Below are positions 32,101 through 40,194 of a DNA stretch of 64,000 bases, one piece after another (within the stretch, counting starts at the first letter, position 1; each line of letters starts with the position of its first letter). Below the pieces are notes generated by a model. That model saw only the letters and a list, made by a program, of their open reading frames with translations, was not told the origin of the DNA and searched no databases. The DNA comes from Chitinophaga sp. HK235 (GTDB lineage Bacteria; Bacteroidota; Bacteroidia; Chitinophagales; Chitinophagaceae), in assembly GCF_018255755.1 (NCBI RefSeq), contig NZ_CP073766.1, positions 1,240,001 through 1,304,000 of the forward strand, written 5' to 3'. A program made the translations under genes and the position numbers.

Positions 32101-35100
32101 TCAGGAGATGGGCGCGTAACATATGATCACGCGAGAGATCGAAGGGAATGGTTCCCAGAAAACGGACATAAGACTGAAAAGTGTCCGGGTTATATTGGTA
32201 CGGCTCATGATCTGTTGTACTGAACTGCCACAGATCTTTGTCCAGTATATGTTGATACGGAATACCTGCACCTGGTTTGATCACGGTGCGCAGCACCTCA
32301 TGCCGGTTAACGATGGTCTGCAATGCCCTGGCCAGCGCCTCATGATGGAGACGACCTTTCAGCCTGAACATCCCTGACATATGATACGGCACACTGCCCT
32401 CGAGCTGGTCTATAAACCACAGCCGTTCCTGGCTGAATGAAAGCGGAATATACTCCGGCCTTTCATATACAGTTTTTGCGGGTAGCGCATGCACAGGAAT
32501 TTTCTCAGATAACTGATCTGATAACGCTGCAATGGTAGGGTACTCAAATACCACGTTGACGGGAACTTCAACATTCAGCTCTTTTCCGATTGCTGTAGTG
32601 AGTCTTATCGCCAGTAATGAATGACCACCCAAATCAAAGAAGTTATCATAAATACCTACCTCTTCGCGGTCAAGTAATTTCAACCAGATCTTTTTCAGCA
32701 ACTCCTCCGTTTTATTGCGGGGCATTGCCTCAGTACCTGCTGACAAAGCCTTTCCATCAGGGTCCGGTAGCGCCTTTTTATCGATTTTACCATTTGCAGT
32801 GAGCGGCAACGCATCCAGCTCCAGCAGTACAGCCGGCACCATATAACCGGGCAATCTGTTATTCAGGTAGGTAATGATGGCGGCCCTGTCAAAATTACCC
32901 TCGGGTACTACATAGCCTGCCAGATAATTGCTACCGTCACTTCCCTGCCTGGCAAGTACCACTGCTTCTCTTACCAACCCCGATCCGGACAACGCACTTT
33001 CAATTTCACCCAGTTCTATGCGGAAACCGCGGATCTTCACCTGTTCATCCCTACGGCCAAGATATTCGATATTCCCGTTGGGCAACCACCGGCAAATATC
33101 TCCTGTTTTATACATCCTTGCCCCCGGTGTTACATCAAATGGATTGGCCACAAATTTCCCTGCGGTCAGCGCTTCTTGTTGCAGGTATCCCCTTGATACA
33201 CCTGTACCCGATATACAAAGTTCCCCCCAGATGCCGACAGGGCATAACTGTTGCTCATTGTTTACGATGTATACAATGGTATTATTTACAGGGATACCTA
33301 TTGGAGGTATTACATCTTTGTCTTTCTCCGATAATTCATAATAGGTTGTGATTACACTATTCTCTGTAGGCCCGTAGTTGTTGAACAACCTGCATGTTAA
33401 ACCGGTTATATCCGTCGGACCTAGTCTGTCGCCACCGGTAAGCAGGTATTTCAGCGCAAGTGGTTTATTTCTTATTTCTCTTATTACATCTCCGAAGATG
33501 GCAGTAAAAACAAGACTGTGTGTGATCTCATGCCGGGCGTATATTCGTTCGAGATCATGAGGGGAAGATCGTACCGTATCATCCAGCATAAATACAGTAG
33601 CGCCGCTACACAAATGCGGCCACACTTCCCAACCAAAAACATCGAAGCCTACCCCGGTAACCACTGTTGCCCTGGATGATGATGTAACATCATAAGCCTT
33701 CGTATACCAGTGAACCATGTTCATCAGGCCCTTATGTGCAATCATCACTCCTTTGGGATTACCTGTTGAGCCGGAAGTATAAATTACATTTGCCAGCTGC
33801 TCTGCATCCAGAGGTATTCCCGTCTCCGTTACCGGATAGGCAATAGCATCATCCGGTACAATTACTTTCACAGGTGTTTCTCGCCCTGTAAGGTCCAGTA
33901 TAATATCATTGCTGGTAATAATTATTTCTGCACCGGTATCGGTCAGCATATAGTTGATACGTTCCGGTGGATAGGCCGGATCAATGGGCACATAGGCGCC
34001 GCCCGCCTTCATAATTCCAAGCATAGCTACTATGATCTCTGGCGTGCGTCCCATGCAAACCGGTACCAGTGTTTCCTTTCTCACACCAAGGCTGCGCAGG
34101 TACTGAGCCAGCCGGTCAGACTGTTCATGTAGCTTACCGTAAGTCCATCGGGTGTCTCCTGAAACGAGTGCTGTAGCGTCCGGAGTACGGTTAGCCTGTA
34201 CAGTGAAGTAGTCCACAACCGTCTTATCATCCCCGTATATGACCTTCGTATTATTGAATACTTCCAGTAACTGATGTTGCTCTTCCTTCGTTAATACTGC
34301 CAGGTCTCTGATTTGCCTGATATCAGTAGTGGTTATCTGCTGTAATACATAAACGAAATGCCCTTGTATTCTCTCTATGTAAGCGCTATCCAGCAGATTG
34401 GTATTGTAACCGAAAAGGATGCTGATTTCCCGACCTGTGGTAACTCTTATCCCTAACGGATAATTCATTTGTTCGTGCAGTACGGCACCTTCCGTACGCG
34501 AGCGCCATGATTGGGATACCGGAAAGTTCTCGAAGGCGATGAAGCTGTCAAAAAGCTCTTCATCTGCCTCTACCCATTGTTGCAGCTCACTAAGTCCTAC
34601 ATACTGATACTCCCTGCTTTGTAACTGCCCTCCCTGTAATTCGTGCAGCCATTGAGTGATGTTTGCCGAAGGATCAATTTTTGTATACAGGGGCAGGGTA
34701 TTAATGTAAAGCCCTACACGCTGCTCTATACCAGGCAGATCTTCAGGGCGGCCGGATACCGTTACGCCAAAGGCAACGTCATTGCAACCTGTATAATGAT
34801 ACAGGAGATAAGACCATACTCCCTGCATCAGCGTATTCACTGTAATACGATGCTGCTGTGAATATTGCTGTATCTGATCCGTAAGACCTGTATCCAGCCA
34901 TATCTCTTTTTCAGCATAAACGCCCTGGCCTTTCGTGCGGTCAGCGGCAGCGGCAGTAAATGATAATGTACCCGTTTCAGCGATGCCAGTCAGATAGTTC
35001 TTCCAGTATAATTCCGACTGCTCTTTATCAACCTGTTGCTGATAACGGATATAATCTTCATAATTATCATCCGGCAGTACCGGCAAAGGTTTCCCAGCCA

Positions 35101-38100
35101 CCAGTTCATCATAGGTAGTGAACAGTTCCTCCATCAGTATTTGTAGCGACCATCCATCCAGCAGAATATGATGAAAAGTCCAGAGTACATGGTAGTAGTC
35201 TGCTTTCAGGCGGATCAGCGCAACGCGCATCAACGGCGCCACTGTAAAATCCAATCCTTGCCGGCGGTCTTCCGCCTCATATGCCAGCAATGCGTTTTCC
35301 TGTTCTTCACTGTCAAGATCAGTATAATCCAGCACAGTAACCGGCAGATCGGCCTTGTGGTATACGCACTGAACAGGGATGCTGAACATGCCGTGATAAA
35401 ATCCGCTTCGCAGAATACTATGCCGTTGCAGCAGCTGCTTCCAACTTTGAATGAACAGCTCTTCATGCTGTACAGACAATCTGTAATTCAATTGTTCTAT
35501 ATACAGGCCTGCCTGTTCATTATACAACCGGTGAAACAACATACCTTCCTGTAATGCGCTTAACCGGTACAAACGCTCTACCTGTGGCCGCCTTACAACA
35601 CCCCGGTAGGTATCATTTAAAAAATCATCTAGTTCTTCATTGCTCACTACACCACCTAACCCGTAATCAGCAGGAGTATAAGCAGGAGTTGCTGCATTCG
35701 CCACACAATGATCAATCAGCGCATGCAGGTGAGATAAATAGTTGTCTGCGAGTGTCGCCACACTTTCCGGTGAAAAGTGCCGGGTGCTGTAACGCCAGTA
35801 GAACTGTAATTTCCCGTATTGTACGATACAATTGACAGCTATTTTCTCTGTTATCGTATAACCGTCACCGATACCCGCTCTCAGCGCGTCACCGGTTATA
35901 TTTAAATGATCACCACCGCTCAGGAAACTATCCAGTTGCCCCAGGTAATTAAATACCACATCGGGATAAGCTACCTCTTGCAGAAAATCTGCCTTATGCA
36001 TGTATTTTAACACCCCATATCCAATGCCTTTGTCTGGCACACAGCGCAACTGCTCCTTTATATCTTTCAGCAATGCGCCGGAAGAACTGCTACTTCCGGC
36101 ATCCAGCAATACCGGGTAGATACTTGTAAACCAACCCACAGTATGACTGATGTCTGTTCCTCCTGTAACCTCCTCTCTGCCATGCCCTTCCAGTGCAACG
36201 GATACAGCAGAAGCACCATTCCATTCCGACAGCGTGAGCGCCAGCGCAGTTAAAAGTATATCATTGATCTCGGTGTGATACGCCTGTGAAGACTCCTGCA
36301 ACAGCCGTTGTGTTTGTACAACATCAAGATTATTACTATAGGAAGATGTTTCTCCGAAGGTGACATCTCCGTTGTAGGATGTATCAGTCCTTAATGGAAG
36401 CTGTTGCTGTACAACCTGTTTCCAGTAACCGGTTTGTTCCTGCAAACGCTTTCCTTGTCCGTAGGCCTCCAGCGCATGGAGCCACTGACGATAGCTGGTA
36501 CCTTTGGGCCCCAATATTTTTTCCCGGTCCTGTGGCGCTGTTTTAAGGAGCAGCTCCAGGTCCGACAACAGTATGCGCCAGGAAACGCCATCTATAGCAA
36601 GGTGATGTACTACCAGCAGCAAACGGTTATGCGATTCAGTGTCTGGTGTCAGTAATAATGCAGCACATAACAGTTTACCTTTTAAAATATCGGGCTGGCG
36701 CTGATAGTATTGCTCGTAACTTGCGATCTCGGCATGCAGTCTTTCCTCGGGTAACCCGCGCAGGTCAATTGTTTCCAGCCCGCCTTCAAAGGCGCCGTAA
36801 TGCTGTTCCCAGCCCTTTTTATCATGCTTGTAAACAAAGCGTAGTGCATCATGGTAGGCGACCAGCAATTGTATCGCCTGCGTCAGTGAAGCTGTTTCGG
36901 TATGTTTGTTTACCGTTAATAAAATATATTGGTTAAAATGATTATCTGCATCATATGGCGCTTCAAAATACATTTGCTGAACAGGCAGCAGTCCGCTGTT
37001 TCCCTTCAGCTGACCCTGTTCTTCCTGTACAGTATGCTGCTGTGGCTGATCAAGTAATGCAGACAGACCGGCTATTGTCTGGTGCCTGAATATGTTATTG
37101 GGCTGTAGTTCCAGACCGGCACGCCGCATACGGCTTACCAGCTGGATCGTGATAATTGAATCTCCGCCCAGTTCAAAGAAGTTATCATATATACCCACTT
37201 TACTGGTGTGTAATAATTCCTGCCAGATATTGGCCATTAATGCCTCTGTTTCATTGCGGGGTGCAACGTAACTACGTGCAGGCATGTCCGTATCATCCGG
37301 TTCTGGTAGCGCGTGCCGGTCCACCTTCCCATTGGGATTCAGTGGCAGCAGTTTCTGCTCAATAAAGCGGGCAGGAATCATGTATTCCGGCAATCTGTCT
37401 TTCAGGTAAGCGATTATTCCATCCCTGTTAAAGTTACCTTCAGGCACTACATAAGCAATCAGCCGCATATTACCGCCGGCATCAGCTCTCGCCACCACTG
37501 CCACCTGGCTCACCATTTCGCATGAGGACAGCACACTTTCAATCTCGCCCGGCTCAATGCGGTGACCACGGATCTTTACCTGATCATCGATACGGCCCAG
37601 ATATTCTACATTACCATCAGGCAGCCAACGCCCCAGATCTCCGGTCTTGTAAAGCCACTTGTTTTCTCCTCCACTGAATTTATCTGCAATAAACCGTTCA
37701 GCTGTCAACGCCGGACGATTGAGGTAACCACGGGTAACCCCTGCTCCTCCGACATATATTTCTCCTGCCACGCCTACCGGCATTATCTGCATGGAGCTGT
37801 CCAGAACATAAGCCTGACGATTATTCAACGGGACACCTATTGGTGTGTTCTCCCGCAAACCATGTTTTGTAATGGAATAACATAAGGAGAAAGTTGTATT
37901 TTCCGTAGGCCCGTATCCATTAATAATATCAATATGAGAATAAACACTACGGAGTTTTCCGATATGTTTCTCAGAGATTTTTTCACCACCGACCAATACG
38001 GCCTGAAGCTTTTCAAAGACGGTGATATCTGTATCTACCAACTGATTAAACCAGCTTGCCGAGAAAAACATCTTTGTGATCTGGTGTCCGTGCAGATCCT

Positions 38101-40144
38101 GTTTTAACTGCCCCGCATCCAGCAGGTTATACCGCGGACTCAGTACCAACTGGCCACCATTCAGCAATGCGCCCCAGTATTCGAATGTAGTGGCATCAAA
38201 CGAAATCGATCCCGCGCACAAAATGGCATCCTCCGGAGTAAATGTTGTATAGCCGGCATTGCGGACCAGGCTTACAACATTAAGATGAGTAACCATTGCT
38301 CCTTTAGGTTGTCCTGTTGAGCCGGAAGTATACATCACATATGCCAGATGTCCCGGATTTATATCAACTGATTGTATTGCAGCACCCACCTGCTTATCTG
38401 ACAGATTCAGTGTATCAATACAGACGGTTGTTACATTTCCGAACAAGTGTTGATAGGTGCTGTCAGCCAGTGCCACGGTGCACCTGATGTCTTCCAGCAT
38501 ATAATTAATACGGGCTGCGGGATAATGCGGATCGACAGGCACGTAAGCTCCGCCAGCCTTCAATATGCCCAGTATGCCAATCATCATTTCCAGCGATCTG
38601 TCTACGCAAACAGGGACCAGGCTTTCCGTTGTTACGCCTTTAGCGCGGAGATGGTACGCCAGCTGATCTGACTGTTCATCCAACGTGCGATAGGTTAGAA
38701 AACGATGCTCAAATACGACAGCTGTCGCCTCAGGTATGCGCGCCGCCTGCTCTCTGAATAATGAAACGATCGTACCGTTGTATGGATAATCAGCAGTCGT
38801 GTTGTTGAAACTTTTCAGCAGGGCTAGTTCCTGTTCAGGTATTACCCGGATGTTCTTTACTTTCTCCTGTAATCCTGATCCAAACTGACTGAAGATAAGC
38901 AGGATCCGCTGAAGGAATAATCTCACCTCATCGGTAGTGAAATACTGTAGCTGGAAATCGATCTTTATTTGTAGCGGATGATGTTCACTATAGTCTCTCC
39001 ACCAGAACTCCAGCGGATACCGCCCGGAATTATTGGGCACATCAGAAAATACTGCCTGCAAGTCTTCGCCAAAGTCAAGTTCAAAATCAAGCGCTGCATA
39101 GTTGACAACAACTTCCACGAGATGATCATCAGCAGCGTTGATTTTAAGGCGCCTGCTAAGATCGCCTATGGTATAGTTCTGATGCCGGTAATCCCTTTTC
39201 TGGGCGGCAACGACACCTTTTATCAGATCTGCCAGCGTCATTTCGCCATCATACATTCCTTTAAATGGTAGTATGCCGGCAAACATGCCAACCACATTAC
39301 GTTGTACCCGGCCTCTTCTTTTATGCAGCGAAGTGCCAAAGACCAGTTCAGACTGTCCGGATGTGCTCGCGAAATATATCATCAGTGCGGCAATAGTGAG
39401 CTGTTGCAGGCTGGAACCTGTTTTCGCCTGTATATCATCCAGGAGGTCTTTCTCAGCAGCAGTAAGGTCTGTTACAAGTGTGTCTGTCGCCTTATGGCTG
39501 TTCTCTTGCTGCTGGTACATCTTCCGCAATACCTGCACCGGTTTCTGTGGTATTATTTCCTGCCAGTACTCTCTGTCAGCAGCATAAGCAGCTGTGTTAT
39601 AATATGCTGCTGCGTCCTGGATTTCCTTTTTATACGAAGGATAGGTGAACGCTCCGGGATCATCCGTCAACAAGGCTTTATACTTCGCAGCCAGGTAATG
39701 AAGACTTAATGAAACCCCATATCCATCGGTAACTAAATGATGACACTTGAGCACATACCAGTACTCATCTGGTGCTACCCTGACCAGGTAATGCTCTGCC
39801 AGAGGATTTTCGGGCTTTATGACGAAGGGAATATTAAACAGCTCTTTTATCCATTGGCCGGCGCGCTCTCGGTCATTGCTAAAATCGAGCTCTGTTAACT
39901 CCTGTTGCTGATATTCATCTTCAAAGCATACTCCAGGCTCCTGACTATCCGGATCAAATCTCATTCTGAAAGCATCGTGCACAGCCGGTAGTGATTTCAC
40001 CGCCTTTATAAACGTCTCCCTGCACAGGTTTCCGGTCAATTTCGTATAGCCGCCAATATTGTAATATGGGTTCTCTGCATTGATCAACTGATCCATGTAT
40101 ACATCCTGCTGTGCAGGATGTAATGGAATAATCTGTTGTAACAT
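26123..40144 (-). CDS. NRPS-A: initiating NRPS, starter C-A-PCP-E then three C-A-PCP modules
   Basis: First NRPS, 4673 aa from the ATG at 40144. An upstream in-frame start at 40192 would add 16 hydrophobic residues (MYLVTLLSF) before IIPLHPAQQDVY, where condensation domains normally begin, so I prefer 40144. Domains: C (1-440, HHLVTDGYG near 135), A (465-960), PCP LGGDS (994), E (1050-1480, HHLAIDGVSW), C (1500-1950, HHILLDGWS), A (1970-2465), PCP (2505), C (2570-3015, HHIAADAWS), A (3020-3515), PCP (3560), C (3615-4060), A (4070-4570), PCP (4613). Codes: DAFFLGGTFK (Val/Ile type), DVWLLGNVIK (Leu-like), DIWQLTADDK and DIWELTADDK (unassigned). The third A domain has NRKID instead of NGKID at motif A10, though the catalytic Lys is kept. 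With no module before it, the first C domain is probably an acylating starter. No acyl ligase lies nearby. Confidence 0.95.
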   Translation of the reverse strand: MLQQIIPLHPAQQDVYMDQLINAENPYYNIGGYTKLTGNLCRETFIKAVKSLPAVHDAFRMRFDPDSQEPGVCFEDEYQQQELTELDFSNDRERAGQWIKELFNIPFVIKPENPLAEHYLVRVAPDEYWYVLKCHHLVTDGYGVSLSLHYLAAKYKALLTDDPGAFTYPSYKKEIQDAAAYYNTAAYAADREYWQEIIPQKPVQVLRKMYQQQENSHKATDTLVTDLTAAEKDLLDDIQAKTGSSLQQLTIAALMIYFASTSGQSELVFGTSLHKRRGRVQRNVVGMFAGILPFKGMYDGEMTLADLIKGVVAAQKRDYRHQNYTIGDLSRRLKINAADDHLVEVVVNYAALDFELDFGEDLQAVFSDVPNNSGRYPLEFWWRDYSEHHPLQIKIDFQLQYFTTDEVRLFLQRILLIFSQFGSGLQEKVKNIRVIPEQELALLKSFNNTTADYPYNGTIVSLFREQAARIPEATAVVFEHRFLTYRTLDEQSDQLAYHLRAKGVTTESLVPVCVDRSLEMMIGILGILKAGGAYVPVDPHYPAARINYMLEDIRCTVALADSTYQHLFGNVTTVCIDTLNLSDKQVGAAIQSVDINPGHLAYVMYTSGSTGQPKGAMVTHLNVVSLVRNAGYTTFTPEDAILCAGSISFDATTFEYWGALLNGGQLVLSPRYNLLDAGQLKQDLHGHQITKMFFSASWFNQLVDTDITVFEKLQAVLVGGEKISEKHIGKLRSVYSHIDIINGYGPTENTTFSLCYSITKHGLRENTPIGVPLNNRQAYVLDSSMQIMPVGVAGEIYVGGAGVTRGYLNRPALTAERFIADKFSGGENKWLYKTGDLGRWLPDGNVEYLGRIDDQVKIRGHRIEPGEIESVLSSCEMVSQVAVVARADAGGNMRLIAYVVPEGNFNRDGIIAYLKDRLPEYMIPARFIEQKLLPLNPNGKVDRHALPEPDDTDMPARSYVAPRNETEALMANIWQELLHTSKVGIYDNFFELGGDSIITIQLVSRMRRAGLELQPNNIFRHQTIAGLSALLDQPQQHTVQEEQGQLKGNSGLLPVQQMYFEAPYDADNHFNQYILLTVNKHTETASLTQAIQLLVAYHDALRFVYKHDKKGWEQHYGAFEGGLETIDLRGLPEERLHAEIASYEQYYQRQPDILKGKLLCAALLLTPDTESHNRLLLVVHHLAIDGVSWRILLSDLELLLKTAPQDREKILGPKGTSYRQWLHALEAYGQGKRLQEQTGYWKQVVQQQLPLRTDTSYNGDVTFGETSSYSNNLDVVQTQRLLQESSQAYHTEINDILLTALALTLSEWNGASAVSVALEGHGREEVTGGTDISHTVGWFTSIYPVLLDAGSSSSSGALLKDIKEQLRCVPDKGIGYGVLKYMHKADFLQEVAYPDVVFNYLGQLDSFLSGGDHLNITGDALRAGIGDGYTITEKIAVNCIVQYGKLQFYWRYSTRHFSPESVATLADNYLSHLHALIDHCVANAATPAYTPADYGLGGVVSNEELDDFLNDTYRGVVRRPQVERLYRLSALQEGMLFHRLYNEQAGLYIEQLNYRLSVQHEELFIQSWKQLLQRHSILRSGFYHGMFSIPVQCVYHKADLPVTVLDYTDLDSEEQENALLAYEAEDRRQGLDFTVAPLMRVALIRLKADYYHVLWTFHHILLDGWSLQILMEELFTTYDELVAGKPLPVLPDDNYEDYIRYQQQVDKEQSELYWKNYLTGIAETGTLSFTAAAADRTKGQGVYAEKEIWLDTGLTDQIQQYSQQHRITVNTLMQGVWSYLLYHYTGCNDVAFGVTVSGRPEDLPGIEQRVGLYINTLPLYTKIDPSANITQWLHELQGGQLQSREYQYVGLSELQQWVEADEELFDSFIAFENFPVSQSWRSRTEGAVLHEQMNYPLGIRVTTGREISILFGYNTNLLDSAYIERIQGHFVYVLQQITTTDIRQIRDLAVLTKEEQHQLLEVFNNTKVIYGDDKTVVDYFTVQANRTPDATALVSGDTRWTYGKLHEQSDRLAQYLRSLGVRKETLVPVCMGRTPEIIVAMLGIMKAGGAYVPIDPAYPPERINYMLTDTGAEIIITSNDIILDLTGRETPVKVIVPDDAIAYPVTETGIPLDAEQLANVIYTSGSTGNPKGVMIAHKGLMNMVHWYTKAYDVTSSSRATVVTGVGFDVFGWEVWPHLCSGATVFMLDDTVRSSPHDLERIYARHEITHSLVFTAIFGDVIREIRNKPLALKYLLTGGDRLGPTDITGLTCRLFNNYGPTENSVITTYYELSEKDKDVIPPIGIPVNNTIVYIVNNEQQLCPVGIWGELCISGTGVSRGYLQQEALTAGKFVANPFDVTPGARMYKTGDICRWLPNGNIEYLGRRDEQVKIRGFRIELGEIESALSGSGLVREAVVLARQGSDGSNYLAGYVVPEGNFDRAAIITYLNNRLPGYMVPAVLLELDALPLTANGKIDKKALPDPDGKALSAGTEAMPRNKTEELLKKIWLKLLDREEVGIYDNFFDLGGHSLLAIRLTTAIGKELNVEVPVNVVFEYPTIAALSDQLSEKIPVHALPAKTVYERPEYIPLSFSQERLWFIDQLEGSVPYHMSGMFRLKGRLHHEALARALQTIVNRHEVLRTVIKPGAGIPYQHILDKDLWQFSTTDHEPYQYNPDTFQSYVRFLGTIPFDLSRDHMLRAHLLKIAADEHALVLIIHHIAADAWSVSILMNELIELYRAFESGTVPLLSPLAMQYADFAIWQRTYQEGALLNKKLDYWKNKLKNTAVLQLPTDYPRPAIQSTRGTILWFRLDSALTDQLQALSLREGVTMFMTLLTAFKVLLYRYGGQEDLCVGTSIAGRTQQETENLIGFFLNTLPLRSDLSDNPSFTALLHQVKETTITAYNNQEVPFEMIVEAVEKKRDLSRTSLFQVMFDLLNTPDIPDLKLGDLQLAREDVERTTTQFDLSFCLEADADGLKGYAEYCTDLFDAATIERMTRHFEQLLRSVIAAPAQQISTLNILTTAEKQTLQTFATGAVIDLPADQTVVTLFEEQVQRYPDAVAIQFEETEITYHSLHERTNQLAYLLRSKGIGADSKVPVFIDRCPEMIIAVLSIWKAGGAYVPIDPKFPEERVRYILEETAAQVVVTNQRSSVLLPADITAAVISADEEDILNNQPRTALPPVATQQHLAYVLYTSGSTGKPKGVLVEHAGLLNHLLAMIEEFDMNPSTILAFTAPYTFDISVWQMVNALVCGGRTVIYTESLIHRPDLFIKTVEEQGVTLLQLVPSYLTSVLQEESDVTLQSLDYLLVTGEAVTVSLLEQWFAHERFGNITVANAYGPTEASDDVSFYFMNEAPDVVQVPVGTPIRNLRMYVLDNNLQLCPQGVPGEICVAGLAVARGYLNRPELTAAKFVEDPFCPGERMYRTGDLGRWLPDGNMEYIGRADDQVKVRGFRIELGEIEHIVLKSELVSQCVVTVKQDAAGNNLLVGYIVPGAAFSKDALLAYLKGKLPEYMIPAVFVKLDQLPLTANRKIDKKALPEPDSGAYTTDVYVAPADTMEQTLTDIWEHLLATPRIGTRDNFFELGGHSLLAIRVVAAVRKKLEVELTVRDIFIYPTVSQLAAYVKGLDKSSQIPPVKAVQRSERIPLSYSQERLWFIDQLEGSLPYHIPAVLRLHGRLDVAALSSALRTIVNRHEVLRTVMVPYEGMPYQQVLAADRWELTHAADTLRTADESTLSAYLAVKSQETFDLSQDHMLRAHLVTQGAEDHLLLVTMHHIASDGWSTGIIVRELAALYNAYAAGHSITLPPLPVQYADYSIWQRSYVSGEVLEKKLDYWKSQLQGFTTLQLPGDYIRPSVQSSRGGIHWFHLDERLLSPLKQLSRQHGTTLFMTLLAAFKVLLHRYSGQEDICVGTSVAGRTSEDVEGLIGFFVNTLVLRSHVSSEQSFASLLEQVKHTTLSAYDHQEAPFEKVVEAVVRERDISRHPLFQVMFELQNTPEVPDLELNGLRLSQESLSHSTTQFDLTLSLEESATGLSGYIEYCADLFTGATIAGLQRHYEQLLWSVVNNPSEETGLLEMMSGEEKTLLVETFNDTRVAYPSDNTLVGLFREQAGRTPDNTALLYEGVALSYRELEIRTDRVAAYLQSKGVQSETLVPVCLERSADMVIGILGILKAGGAYVPVDPSYPAERILYMLSDTGASVILSSAGLSAQLPATDATIVLLEDIFVNTTDIAVSGLPVPRPDHLAYVIYTSGSTGVPKGVMIEHQGLLNHLYAKINTLEIDGQSVIAQTATYSFDISVWQMFAALVCGGTTVIYPSSVIYDPSSLLALTSRSGVTILELVPSYLSSLLQSGISTPLNGLRYLLVTGEEVSAALLEQWFSHATYGGIPVVNAYGPTEASDDITHHMMSSAPSGSTVPLGRPVQNLRIYVLDKRGCICPVGVWGEICVSGIGVGRGYLNRASLTEEKFVADPFVQGARMYRTGDLGRWLVDGTIAYGGRLDEQVKIHGYRIELGEVESVLSSNEQVHQAVVVAQEDESGHRRLVGYVVPRADYDKETVQSWLKGRLPAYMVPAVLVTLDALPLTPNGKVDRKSLPLPDDALLQTENYVAPETATEQLLAGIWQELLGTERIGVHDNFFELGGHSLLVMRLNAAIHKELGIEIPVSIFFQLPTIDALAKYINVSQADFTPAFEEMKTIKL
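26181..29284. repeat. Duplicated C-A-PCP module, copy in NRPS-A
   Basis: Partner of 4018-7121. It is the fourth module of NRPS-A. Both copies carry the pocket code DIWELTADDK, but the C-terminal tails beyond the carrier domain differ, so each protein keeps its own docking tail. Confidence 0.9.
33268..34023. repeat. Homogenised A-domain core, copy in NRPS-A module 2
   Basis: Partner of 11383-12138. Both copies encode the same pocket (D-V-W-L-L-G-N-V-I-K), and both modules follow an epimerase module directly. Confidence 0.85.
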
Positions 40145-40194
40145 AATTATGCTTGTTCTTATTATAAAGGAAAGGAGAGTTACCAGGTACAATG

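Noticed and set aside
40145..40192. Alternative upstream start of NRPS-A adding MYLVTLLSFIIRTSII
   Set aside because: The added stretch is hydrophobic and unlike any condensation-domain start; IIPLHPAQQDVY is the expected beginning.
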